From assembly GCA_947472765.1 (NCBI GenBank), contig CANJCM010000001.1, positions 80,601 through 144,600 on the forward strand: a DNA stretch of 64,000 bases, read 5' to 3'. Shown here piece by piece: positions 9,691 to 18,754 of this stretch (position 1 is the stretch's first letter; each line of letters begins with the position of its first letter). The notes beneath the pieces were generated by a model, which did no database searches, was not told the DNA's origin, and saw only the letters and a program-made list of their open reading frames with translations. Made by a program: the position numbers and the translations under genes. The stretch is from Opitutia bacterium (GTDB taxonomy: Bacteria; Verrucomicrobiota; Verrucomicrobiia; Opitutales; Opitutaceae).

Positions 9691-9766
9691 GTGGCCCTGC
9701 CCGTGAGGGCAGGGACTTCTCAACTGCTTCGCTTAACGTCGTCCCGCTGCTCACGCAGCGGGCTAC
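9691..9766. repeat. REP-like hairpin pair (gtggccctgcccgtgagggcaggg ... cccgctgctcacgcagcgggctac), core of the TIR element without TIRs
   Basis: Same two hairpins in the same inverted arrangement as at 55672-55747 and (reversed) 14817-14892. Confidence 0.85.
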
Positions 9767-9791
9767 GCCAGCTCCGGCGCCAGGTCTTGCG

Positions 9792-10397
9792 TCAGGCTCT
9801 GCCGCGGCGAATCCACTCCGCCAGCCGGGCCCAGGCGTGCGCCCGATGACTGATCCGGTTCTTCACCGCGTCACCGAGCTCCGCATACGTCTCGCTGTAG
9901 CCGGCCGGCACGAACAGCGGATCGTAGCCGAAGCCCGCCCCGCCCCGCGGCTCGCGCAGGAGCTGTCCCGCGCACATGCCCTCGAAAATCTCCTCGGCGT
10001 CGTCCGGCCCGAGCACCAGGAGCACGCAGCGGAATTGCGCTCCGCGGTTCGAATCCGGGACGTCGCGCATCACGGTCACGAGCTTCGCGAGATTCCTGCG
10101 CGCATCGCCTTCCGGGCCGGCGAAATAGGCGGACTCGACCCCTGGCCCGCCGCCCAGAGCATCGACGCACACGCCGCTGTCGTCCGCCAGCACCCAGGCG
10201 TCCGCCGGCAACCGGACCCGCAGCGCCTGGGCCTTCTTGCGGGCGTTGCCCACAAAGGTGCCCGTGTCCTCCTCGACCGCCGGCATCCCGCCCACCGTGC
10301 GCGCCGAAATGATCTGCACCGGCACCGATCCCGCATCTGCCAGGGACTGCAGCTCCGCCGCCTTGTGCAGATTGCCCGATGCGAAAAAAAGTTTCAT
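9792..10397 (-). CDS. rdgB: RdgB/HAM1 non-canonical purine NTP pyrophosphatase
   Basis: FASGNLHKAAEL, VEEDTGTFVGNARKKA, LADDSGVCVDALGGGPGVESAYFAG, GFGYDPLFVPAG, ISHRAHA motifs. Confidence 0.96.
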   Translation of the reverse strand: MKLFFASGNLHKAAELQSLADAGSVPVQIISARTVGGMPAVEEDTGTFVGNARKKAQALRVRLPADAWVLADDSGVCVDALGGGPGVESAYFAGPEGDARRNLAKLVTVMRDVPDSNRGAQFRCVLLVLGPDDAEEIFEGMCAGQLLREPRGGAGFGYDPLFVPAGYSETYAELGDAVKNRISHRAHAWARLAEWIRRGRA

Positions 10398-10452
10398 CCC
10401 CCCAGCCTCCCGCCACCGGCGGGAGGATCAAAGGTTTTTGCACCGCAAAAAC

Positions 10453-11616
10453 CTAGCGGACGCCGAACACCGTCTCGTCCACCAGCAGTTTTTCCGGATA
10501 GACGACCCGGCCACGCATCAGCACGTCGCCGCCGAAGAGTTCGTGCCTCACATCCTCGAGCCGCACCGCGTGCTCGAGTCGTTCGGGCCGCAGTCCGCTG
10601 AAGATCGTCTTGGCCTTGTCGTCGGCGAAAAGCACCGGCGCGTGATAGGCGAACAAGTAGTCGAGCTGGCGGGCCCGGATGAGCTCGCTGACGAGATGGG
10701 CGCCGCCTTCGACGAACACCCCGGTGATTTTCTCCTGGGCACACTTCTGGCGGAAGTCGGCGAAGGACACGCGCTGCGTCGGCGATTCGAATTTCCACAC
10801 CTGAATGCCCATGTCGCGCAGCTTGCGTACATAGCCGAGACCGCCGTGTGGCGTCGTGACCACGATCGTCTGTTCGCGAAACTCGTCCGAGAAAACCGCG
10901 GGCAGGCCCTTGTCGACCACCGTGCGCAGCAAGCCGTCGAACACGAAGCGGCGGGGGCACCACTCGGGCTCGCCCGGGCGCCGGGCCGTCAGCCGCGGAT
11001 TGTCCTTCAGGATGGTCATCGCACCCACCGCGATGCTCGGAAACAGCCGGCGCCACCGGTGCACGTCGGCCCGCGATTGCTCGTTGGTGATCCAGCGCGA
11101 CTCCCCGGTGCGACACGCAATTTTGCCGTCGAGCGTCGCCGCGGCCTTCGCCGCGATCAGCGGACCACCCGTTTTCACCCAGTGGTTGAAGATGAGATTC
11201 AGATCGGTGCACTCGCGCTCGAGCACACCGGTGATGACGTCGACGCCGGCCGCGCGGAGCACCGCATAACCGTTGCCGCAGTGGCGCGGGTCCGGATCAG
11301 TTGCACCCACCACGACGCGCTTGATGCCCGAGGCAATGATGGCGTCGGTGCAGGCCCCTGTCCGGCCATGGCTCGAACACGGCTCGAGCGTCACGTAAAG
11401 CGTCGCCCCGGGCCGCGGGGTCTTGCCGCGGGCGAGCAGCGCCAGCCGCTCGGCATGCGGCCCGCCGTCCTGGGCATGCGTCCCTTCGCCGACGATCTGG
11501 CCGTCCTCGACGATCAGCGCGCCCACCATCGGGTTCGGATGCGTCAGGCCCCAGCCTGCCTGCGCCAGCTCAAGGGCCCGGCGCATGAAGGGCTCGTGTT
11601 CGGCGTTCGTGGTCAT
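10453..11616 (-). CDS. ribD: Bifunctional riboflavin deaminase/reductase
   Basis: MRRALELAQAGWGLTHPNPMVGALIV, GGPHAERLAL, TLYVTLEPCSSHGRTGACTDAI zinc-deaminase motifs; RibD_C domain. Confidence 0.96.
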   Translation of the reverse strand: MTTNAEHEPFMRRALELAQAGWGLTHPNPMVGALIVEDGQIVGEGTHAQDGGPHAERLALLARGKTPRPGATLYVTLEPCSSHGRTGACTDAIIASGIKRVVVGATDPDPRHCGNGYAVLRAAGVDVITGVLERECTDLNLIFNHWVKTGGPLIAAKAAATLDGKIACRTGESRWITNEQSRADVHRWRRLFPSIAVGAMTILKDNPRLTARRPGEPEWCPRRFVFDGLLRTVVDKGLPAVFSDEFREQTIVVTTPHGGLGYVRKLRDMGIQVWKFESPTQRVSFADFRQKCAQEKITGVFVEGGAHLVSELIRARQLDYLFAYHAPVLFADDKAKTIFSGLRPERLEHAVRLEDVRHELFGGDVLMRGRVVYPEKLLVDETVFGVR

Positions 11617-11693
11617 CGTTTTCGCAGGCGGAATCTCAACGGGGGAAAATGATCGTGGCGATACCAGAGCACACCCGCGACCCGGTCGCGAGT

Positions 11694-12329
11694 TCAGGCG
11701 GTCACATAGGGGTTGCTGATCTTCTCGGTGCCGACGGACGTCTTGGTTCCATGGCCCGGATACACGACGGTCTCGTCCGGCAGCGTGTAAATCTGCGTGC
11801 GAATCGCCGCCGCGAGCTGCTCGAAGTTGCCGCCCGGCAAATCCGTCCGCCCGATGCTGCCGTTGAACAGGGCATCGCCGACGAAGGCCTCACCGCGTTG
11901 GGCAAAGTAGAACAGGACATTACCCGGACAGTGGCCCGGAACGTGGCGGACCTCGACCGTGGTGCCGAGCGCACTCAACTGATCGCCTTGCTTGATCCAG
12001 TAATCGACGTGAATGGCGCGCAGGTTCATGCGCTCGCCCATGAAGCGCTCCATGATCTCGGGAGTCTCGATCAGCACGCGATCATCGGCGTGCGCGCGCA
12101 CCTTGGCGGCGGTCGCGGCGACGACCTCGGCACCGCCCTGCGTGTGATCCCAGTGTCCATGCGTCAGCCAGACTTCAGTCAGACGGCATTTCTCTTTTTT
12201 CAGGATCGGATCAATCTTCGCGAGTATTCCACCGGGTGCATCGATCAGGACGGCCTCGCCCCGCTCGGGAGCGAGCAGCAGGTAGGCGTTGGTCTGAATC
12301 GGTCCCGCCGGCAGCACATACAGGTTCAC
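11694..12329 (-). CDS. MBL-fold metallo-hydrolase (glyoxalase II-like)
   Basis: THGHWDHTQG metal-binding motif, GHCPGNV; probable GTG start at 12329, since the ORF upstream of it is low quality. Confidence 0.9.
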   Translation of the reverse strand: MNLYVLPAGPIQTNAYLLLAPERGEAVLIDAPGGILAKIDPILKKEKCRLTEVWLTHGHWDHTQGGAEVVAATAAKVRAHADDRVLIETPEIMERFMGERMNLRAIHVDYWIKQGDQLSALGTTVEVRHVPGHCPGNVLFYFAQRGEAFVGDALFNGSIGRTDLPGGNFEQLAAAIRTQIYTLPDETVVYPGHGTKTSVGTEKISNPYVTA

Positions 12330-12536
12330 CGGGCCAATCCACGGGCTTTTCGCCCTCGCGCAACGGCGAACTGTATTCGGCTCCGACCGGGTGACAGGAA
12401 GACCGGGGGTTTTGGACAGGATGACAGGATGGGCAGGATTCGGTCGAGAGCCTCCCATTCGGCAATCGCCATTCGCCATTCCTCAAACCCCGGCTTGCCT
12501 CTCGCCCTCGCCGCTTGGCACTCTGCCTCTTTTCCC

Positions 12537-13637
12537 ATGCCAACACTGAAGTTCGCCGTTCTCGCTGGAGACTATATCGGGCCCGAGGTCATGACCGAGG
12601 CGCTCCGCGTGCTGGAGCACGTGGCGAAGCAGGAGAATCTCACGCTCGCCTACACGAAGGCCGATGTCGGTGGCGCGGGCATCGACAATCACGGCAAGGC
12701 CCTGCCGGACTCGACCGTCCGGCTCTGCGAGCAATCCGATGCGATCCTCTTCGGTTCCGTCGGCGGACCGAAGTGGGAGAAACTTCCACCCCACGAGCAG
12801 CCCGAGCGCGCCGCGCTCCTGCCGCTGCGCAAGCACTTCACGCTGTTCGCCAACATCCGTCCCGGTCTCCTCTACCGCGAACTCACCGACGCGTCCCCGC
12901 TCAAGACGGAGCGCATTCCGGACGGCATCGACATCCTCTGCATCCGCGAGCTGACCGGCGGCGTTTATTTCGGCAAGCCGAAGGAAACGACCACGCTGCC
13001 CGACGGTGACATCCAGGCCGTCGACACGATGGTGTACCGGAAGAGCGAGATTGAACGCATCACCGCGACGGCGATCACGGCGGCGCGCGGCCGGAAGAAG
13101 CGGCTCTGCTCGATCGACAAGGCCAACGTGCTCGAGACTTCCGTCCTCTGGCGCAAGACGGTCACGGCCTACGTCGCCCAGCACGCCCCGGACCTCGAGT
13201 TGTCCCACATGTACGTCGACAACGCGGCGATGCAGCTCGCGCGCAACCCGAACCAGTTCGACGTGTTCGTCACCGAAAACATGTTCGGCGACATCCTCTC
13301 CGACGAGATGGCCGTCATCTGCGGATCCCTCGGCATGCTTTCCTCCGCGTCGCTCGGTGCCGGGAAAAACTCGCTCGGACTTCCTTTCGGCCTCTACGAG
13401 CCGGCCGGCGGCACCGCTCCCGACATCGCCGGGAAGGGCCTCGCGAATCCGTGCGCCCAGATTCTCTCGGCCGCCCTCATGCTCCGCTACAGCTTCGGCC
13501 TGGAGAAAATCGCCGCGCGCATCGAGGCCGCGGTGAAGCAGGTCGTGACCTCCGGCACGCGCACGGCCGACATCGCCTTCGGCGGGTCCTCCGTCGGCAC
13601 AAAGGCGATGGCCGACGCGGTGATCAAGGCGCTCTGA
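12537..13637 (+). CDS. leuB: 3-isopropylmalate dehydrogenase
   Basis: LAGDYIGPEVMTEALRVLE, SVGGPKW, ELTGGVYFG, LSHMYVDNAAMQL, NMFGDILSDE, EPAGGTAPDIAGKG motifs; ATG at 12537. Confidence 0.96.
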   Translation: MPTLKFAVLAGDYIGPEVMTEALRVLEHVAKQENLTLAYTKADVGGAGIDNHGKALPDSTVRLCEQSDAILFGSVGGPKWEKLPPHEQPERAALLPLRKHFTLFANIRPGLLYRELTDASPLKTERIPDGIDILCIRELTGGVYFGKPKETTTLPDGDIQAVDTMVYRKSEIERITATAITAARGRKKRLCSIDKANVLETSVLWRKTVTAYVAQHAPDLELSHMYVDNAAMQLARNPNQFDVFVTENMFGDILSDEMAVICGSLGMLSSASLGAGKNSLGLPFGLYEPAGGTAPDIAGKGLANPCAQILSAALMLRYSFGLEKIAARIEAAVKQVVTSGTRTADIAFGGSSVGTKAMADAVIKAL

Positions 13638-13717
13638 GCTCCTTGATTGTCGCTGCCGGCCCACCTAGCTTCCCGGCCGCCGAACAAATTCGTTTCGCTA
13701 CCCCAACCCCTGAATCC

Positions 13718-14185
13718 ATGAACCGTTCCCGCTTCCTCCGTCTCGCTGCTTTGCTGTCTGCCCTGCTGATCGCCCCGCTCTTCGCCAAGGACGACAAAGC
13801 CGACATCTCGGCGGTCATCGCCGCCGAAAAGGCCCGTGGCGTCGCGATTCTCTCCGCCGATCTGAAGGCTCTAGATGCGTTGATGGCCGACGACTGCCGC
13901 TACACGCATAGCAGCGGCAAGGTGGAATCGAAGAAGGACCACATCGACACGTTCGTGAATGGACTCCGCTACGAACGCTTCATCACGAGCGGCATCCATG
14001 GTCATTCCGTGACTCCCGACGTCGTCGTGCTCAACGGCCGCATCGACCAGCGCAAGGGCGTCGATGGCAAGATGACGGACCTGAATCTGTTCTTCCAGTC
14101 CGTGTGGCGCCGTGAAGCGACCGGCTGGCGGCTCGCGAGCCTGCAGACCGCGCTCGCCCCGGCCCCGACTGCGAAGAAGTCCTGA
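13718..14185 (+). CDS. Exported DUF4440/NTF2-like protein
   Basis: Signal peptide followed by SnoaL/DUF4440-like DLKALDALMADDCRYTHSSGKVESKKDHI...WRREATGWRLAS. Confidence 0.82.
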   Translation: MNRSRFLRLAALLSALLIAPLFAKDDKADISAVIAAEKARGVAILSADLKALDALMADDCRYTHSSGKVESKKDHIDTFVNGLRYERFITSGIHGHSVTPDVVVLNGRIDQRKGVDGKMTDLNLFFQSVWRREATGWRLASLQTALAPAPTAKKS

Positions 14186-14253
14186 GTCGGTTTTCCGAGG
14201 CGCCAGCCGCGGCGGTGGGTTGCGGCATGGCGCATTGATGCTTACATGGCGTC

Positions 14254-14757
14254 GTGACGTTATCCGCATCCGCCCTTCCCTCGTCCCGCCGCTACGGTGC
14301 ACTCGCCGCGTTTCTGGTCGTAACCTTTGCGGCGGCCGCGATCGGTTCGGCCGCGACCTTTCGCAGCGTCACCACGTGGTACCCGACGCTCGCCAAGCCG
14401 GCGTGGAATCCGCCGTCGTGGGTTTTCGGGCCCGTCTGGACCGTGCTCTACATCGCCATGGCGGTCGGCGCGTGGCGCTGCTGGCGCCTCGTGAATCGCG
14501 CTGAAGCCGCGTCCCTCGTCCGGCTCTATGGCGGACAGCTCGCGCTGAACGCGCTCTGGTCCGTCCTGTTCTTCGGGCTCCATCGCCCCGCCTGGGCGCT
14601 GTTCGACATTCTCCTGCTTTGGCTGGTGCTCGTCGTCTTGCTGCGACGCTTCTGGCGGATCGACCGCGCCGCGGGGGCGATGTGGTCAGCCTACGTCGCA
14701 TGGGTGAGCTTCGCGACCGCGCTCAACGCCGCGATCTGGGTGCTCAACCGCCCTTAG
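14254..14757 (+). CDS. tspO: TspO/MBR family protein
   Basis: WYPTLAKPAWNPPSWVFGPVWTVLYIAMAVGAW, LALNALWSVLFFGLHRPAWAL, five TM helices. Confidence 0.93.
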   Translation: MTLSASALPSSRRYGALAAFLVVTFAAAAIGSAATFRSVTTWYPTLAKPAWNPPSWVFGPVWTVLYIAMAVGAWRCWRLVNRAEAASLVRLYGGQLALNALWSVLFFGLHRPAWALFDILLLWLVLVVLLRRFWRIDRAAGAMWSAYVAWVSFATALNAAIWVLNRP

Positions 14758-14767
14758 CGGCGCGCTG

Positions 14768-14947
14768 CCGCCAAACCTTGTACGTCACGCAATACGTGGA
14801 TTCCGAAGTTGGCTTCGTAGCCCGCCGCGTGAGCAGCGGGACGGCTTTAGGCGAAGCGATCACGAAGGCCCTGTCCTCACGGACAGGGCCACGCCAATCC
14901 GATTAGCTTCGGAATCCAGGCAATACGTGACGTGCAAGGTTTGGCGG
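14768..14947. mobile_element. MITE/BIME-like element (copy A): about 40-bp terminal inverted repeats around two REP hairpins
   Basis: Left end ccgccaaaccttgtacgtcacgcaatacgtggattccgaag is close to the reverse complement of the right end cttcggaatccaggcaatacgtgacgtgcaaggtttggcgg; internal hairpins at 14817-14841 and 14869-14892. Confidence 0.85.
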
Positions 14948-14960
14948 GACCGACGGCGCT

Positions 14961-15026
14961 GGGCGTGGACGAGCCCCGCCCCTACGACTGAAGCCGAAGT
15001 TGTAGGTGCGCGCCTCGTGCGCGCCC
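14961..15026. repeat. Composite REP pair: gggcgtggacgagccccgcccctac (-) and gtaggtgcgcgcctcgtgcgcgccc (+)
   Basis: Same two hairpins in the same order and orientation at 41816-41874. Confidence 0.85.
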
Positions 15027-15071
15027 GACGACTTGGGCTATGGTTCTCCTGCTGCCGCGGGAAGCGCGAGC

Positions 15072-16178
15072 CTACCGCACTTGCAACGTATCGCCCTCGA
15101 AGGTGAGTCCAAACGACGGCACCACGACGGCTTTTCGCGAGCCTTCCTTCTTCACGCGGCCGGCGAGCCAGGCGTCGTAACCGGTCGCTTTCGCAATCGC
15201 GAGTGCCGCCTCGACGAACTCCGGCGCCACGAAGGCCGCGAAACCCACCCCCATGTTGAAAGTGGCGTACGCCTCGCGTCGCTCGATCGGTCCCTGCTCG
15301 ATCATGAATTCGAACAACGCCGGCGCCGGCCGCGGTGCCGTGATCTCGTACACGAATGGCTCCTCGAGCCGCAGCAACTTGCGCCAACCATGGCCAGTCA
15401 CGTGGGCCACATAATTCAGTTTCAGCCCCTGCCGCTGACACTCGCGAACGAACGCCACGTAGATCACTGAAGGAGCGAGCAACGCGTCGCCAAACGTCCG
15501 TCTGTCCCCGCGCCCGATCGGCGTCTCGTAGCCCTTGGGCAGTTGTGTGGCGAGCCGCCGGCACAGGGAGAGTCCATTGGTCTGCACACCCGACGAAGCG
15601 AAGAAGAGGATCTGATCGCCTTCGCGAACGTCGCCGACAATTCGCAGCGCCTTCGGCTCGATTTTACCGATCGCCGATCCGGCGAGGACAATCGCCTTCG
15701 GCTCGACGACGCCGCCAAGCGTCGGCGTTTCGCCCCCACCCCAGACCGCGCCCGCCTGCCGGCAGCCCTCGGCAAAACCGTCCACCAGCGCCTCCGCCCG
15801 TTTCGCATCGCCGAACCAGGCCGAGTCGCCGACCGCCGCATGCATCGCGACGGAGATTGGCAGCGCGCCGCAGGTGATGAGGTCGTTCACGATCGTGGCC
15901 ACGGTATCGATCGCGATTTCGCGATAGAACAGCTTGCCCGTCGCCGCGTAGACTGCGTCCGCGACCAGATTCTTCGTTCCGAGCCCTTCCTCGACGTGCG
16001 CGAGGAAGTGATCGGCACCCTCAATCAGGTAGGCGCTTTCGCCCCGGGTCGTCGCCGGCTCGGCGTAACCATGCGACTGGAGCAGCCCGGACGTCGTGCG
16101 CGCCGCCTTCTGGCAGGCGCGCTTGAACGCATCGAGTTCGTCGTACCGGACGCCGGATTTTTCGTAGGAAAGTGACAT
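15072..16178 (-). CDS. purM: Phosphoribosylformylglycinamidine cyclo-ligase (AIR synthase)
   Basis: DELDAFKRACQKAARTT, NDLITCGALPISVAMHAA, GGETPTLGGVV, SSGVQTNGLSL, FNMGVGFAAFV motifs. Confidence 0.92.
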   Translation of the reverse strand: MSLSYEKSGVRYDELDAFKRACQKAARTTSGLLQSHGYAEPATTRGESAYLIEGADHFLAHVEEGLGTKNLVADAVYAATGKLFYREIAIDTVATIVNDLITCGALPISVAMHAAVGDSAWFGDAKRAEALVDGFAEGCRQAGAVWGGGETPTLGGVVEPKAIVLAGSAIGKIEPKALRIVGDVREGDQILFFASSGVQTNGLSLCRRLATQLPKGYETPIGRGDRRTFGDALLAPSVIYVAFVRECQRQGLKLNYVAHVTGHGWRKLLRLEEPFVYEITAPRPAPALFEFMIEQGPIERREAYATFNMGVGFAAFVAPEFVEAALAIAKATGYDAWLAGRVKKEGSRKAVVVPSFGLTFEGDTLQVR

Positions 16179-16290
16179 GAGTGCGCGACGAGTGAGGACG
16201 GACTCCCGCCCGCTGCCAACACGCTAATCAGTCACCGCTAAAGTAGCGTCCGCGGGGCGACGCGGAGGGATTCAATCCACCAGAGTTTTG

Positions 16291-16451
16291 AACCACTAAT
16301 TGACGCTAATTGGTCACTAATTCGGACCATCGTGGTTAAACCAATCCGGGCTTGGGAACCACTAACTCACACTAACCAGACACTAACCCGGGCCAGGGAT
16401 CGGGAGGAGCTCCTCCTCTGAATTAGCGCCCATTAGCGCCAATTAGTGGTT
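16291..16451. repeat. CTAATT-phased intergenic repeat: two direct arrays plus one inverted array
   Basis: aaccactaattgacgctaattggtcactaattc (16291-), aaccactaactcacactaaccagacactaaccc (16357-), gaattagcgcccattagcgccaattagtggtt (16420-16451); 10/11-bp spacing inside each. Confidence 0.85.
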
Positions 16452-16502
16452 CACAAAATCCGGGCTCTGGAGCCACCAACTCCCCTTCTGTGTCAGCGGT
16501 GG

Positions 16503-18413
16503 TCAGTACGCCCGACCGTCCTGCTTTTCGTGGAAATTCACGAAGGCCTGGTTCACGACGCGGTAGCCGCCCGGCGTCGGATACTTCCCCGTGAAGTACC
16601 AGTCACCCCGATGCTGCGGTACCGCGGCATGGAGGTTCTCGACCGTCTGGAAGATGACTTCCACCTCGCCGGTCCACTCGAGGTTATTCGGCCGGACCAG
16701 CTCGACGATCTTCTTCGAAATCTCCGCCGGCGTGAACGGCTCATAGATGCGGCGAACGTGATTCACCACGCCACCCCGCTTCACTTCGTCGACGCAGAGT
16801 TCGTAAACATCGTCGAGCAACTGCTCCTGGCCGCGCTCACGCAGCAGGGAAACGGCCGCATCGAACGCGATGAATTTACCCAGTACCGACATGTCGATCC
16901 CGTAGCAGTCGGGATAGCGGATCTGCGGGGCCGTCGAGACGATGACGATCTTCTTCGGCTTGAGCCGCGCGAGGATCCGCAGAATCGATCGACGCAGCGT
17001 CGTGCCCCGGACGATGGAGTCGTCGACCACCACGAGATTGTCCTGATCGGGCCGGACCGAACCGTAGGTAATGTCGTAGACGTGACTGGCGAGTTGGTTC
17101 CGCAGGTTCTCCTGTCCGATAAAAGTGCGGAGCTTGATGTCCTTGCTCACGACCTTCTCGCCGCGGGGCCAGTTGCGGAGAATGAGATCGTCGAGCAGCG
17201 CCTCGGTCAGCTTGCCCTGGCTGCTCGCCTCGAGAATCGCTGACTTCACCTCGTCGCGGCGGCGGGTGCGCAGGGCCGACATCAAACCGTAAAAGGCCGT
17301 TTCCGCGGTGTTGGGAATAAAACTGAACACCGTGTTACCCCAGTCGTACTTGATCGACTGGAGCACCTGCTCCGCAAGGTTGCCGCCGAGGGCCTGCCGC
17401 TCGCGATAGATGTCGACATCGTTGCCGCGGGAAAAATAGATGCGCTCGAAGGAGCACGAACTGCGCGGCAGGGGCGCGGTGAACGGCAACGAGGTCACGG
17501 TGCCACGGCGCTTGATCACCACAACGTGCCCGGGGTCGACCTCCTTCACCTGATCGACGGCGAGATCGAACACGGTCATGAGCGGCGCACGCTCGGAGGC
17601 GAAGGCCACGACCTCGTCGTTTTGGAACCAGAAACACGGCCGGATGCCCGAGGGATCGCGGGCGACGAACGCGTCGCCGTTTCCGATCAGTCCGGCCAGC
17701 GTGTAACCGCCATCCCACTTCTGTGAGGCGCGGGTGATGACGCGGCCGACATCGAGATCCTCGCTGATTTGCTTCGACAGCTCCTCGCCCGTCACGTCGC
17801 GCTTGCGGAGGAAGCGGTAGATGTCCTCGTGCTCCTCATCGAGGAAGAATCCGATCTTCTCGAGGATGGCCTGGGTATCCGTCTCGAAGATCGGATGCTG
17901 GCCCATCGCAATGAGCGAGCGGTTGAGCTCCTCGGTGTTTGTGAGGTTGAAATTGCCGCAGAGCGCGAGATTCCGCGTCGGCCACGGACTGCGCCGGAAA
18001 TACGGGTGGCAGGACGAGGTGTTGTAGCCGCCACTCGTGCCGTAACGCAGGTGGCCCATCAGCAGCTCTCCGCCGAAGTCGAAGTGCTTCTTTACGGTGT
18101 CCGCGAATTCCGGGTGGATGACCCCGGCGTCGACGTGGTCGTTGTACTGGCCGAGCAGGCTCCGGACGATCCGGTCAAGCGGGTTGGACTTCACATTCCG
18201 CTCGCGGAACATGAACGGCTGGCCAGCCGCCATATCGAGCTTCACACAGGCCACGCCCGCGCCGTCCTGGCCACGGTTGTGCTGTTTTTCCATCAGGAGG
18301 AAAAGCTTCGTGAACCCCCACAACGGCGATCCGTACTTTTCCTGATAATAGGAGAGCGGCTTCAGCAACCGCACCATCGCGACGCCGCACTCGTGGCGAA
18401 TCTTGTCGCTCAT
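16503..18413 (-). CDS. purF: Amidophosphoribosyltransferase, long form
   Basis: HECGVAMVRL with Cys near N-terminus, MEKQHNRGQDGAG, GHLRYGTSGG, CGNFNLTN, PRT motif LVVVDDSIVRGTTLRRSI. Confidence 0.92.
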   Translation of the reverse strand: MSDKIRHECGVAMVRLLKPLSYYQEKYGSPLWGFTKLFLLMEKQHNRGQDGAGVACVKLDMAAGQPFMFRERNVKSNPLDRIVRSLLGQYNDHVDAGVIHPEFADTVKKHFDFGGELLMGHLRYGTSGGYNTSSCHPYFRRSPWPTRNLALCGNFNLTNTEELNRSLIAMGQHPIFETDTQAILEKIGFFLDEEHEDIYRFLRKRDVTGEELSKQISEDLDVGRVITRASQKWDGGYTLAGLIGNGDAFVARDPSGIRPCFWFQNDEVVAFASERAPLMTVFDLAVDQVKEVDPGHVVVIKRRGTVTSLPFTAPLPRSSCSFERIYFSRGNDVDIYRERQALGGNLAEQVLQSIKYDWGNTVFSFIPNTAETAFYGLMSALRTRRRDEVKSAILEASSQGKLTEALLDDLILRNWPRGEKVVSKDIKLRTFIGQENLRNQLASHVYDITYGSVRPDQDNLVVVDDSIVRGTTLRRSILRILARLKPKKIVIVSTAPQIRYPDCYGIDMSVLGKFIAFDAAVSLLRERGQEQLLDDVYELCVDEVKRGGVVNHVRRIYEPFTPAEISKKIVELVRPNNLEWTGEVEVIFQTVENLHAAVPQHRGDWYFTGKYPTPGGYRVVNQAFVNFHEKQDGRAY

Positions 18414-18715
18414 GCGCGAAGTGCCGGGGCGGGACGCGCGGGCCCTTGGGCGGTCGCGGCGTCGAGGCGGGAGCAGACGTCAATCGGCATGGGACAATCG
18501 GTAAGCGGTAGGAAGGGCCTCATCTCGAACGCCTCGTCAAATTGGTCAACGGATTTTCCATCCGGCCGCGTCTTATTAAGTCCGAATCACCCGCCACTTC
18601 GCGAAATGAACAATCCCCCTTTCGGGCGAATTCGCTTCCGGCCCCTCGCCTTTTCGATGGCCGCACCCGGCGGCCCAGCCCCGACAGGTGCGAAATTCGC
18701 CCGCCACCACGGTTT

Positions 18716-18749
18716 AAAATCGAAAATCGAGAATCCAAAATCAAAAATG
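18716..18749. repeat. 7-bp tandem repeat tract (AAAATCG AAAATCG AGAATCC AAAATCA AAAATG)
   Basis: Direct reading; ends 6 bp before the ATG of the downstream CDS. Confidence 0.8.
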
Positions 18750-18754
18750 CCTCG

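Noticed and set aside
12411-12441. gttttggacaggatgacaggatgggcagg considered as a CRISPR-like repeat
   Set aside because: Only short degenerate 8-9-bp units with no spacers; treated as the same short tandem family as 1745-1771
14860-15564. ORF ending RQTLHVTYCLDSEANRIGVALSVRTGPS (similar peptide LHVTQCLDSEVKRIGVALSVRTGTS at 55254-55772 and 55354-55704)
   Set aside because: The shared peptide is translation of the TIR/REP element, not a conserved protein
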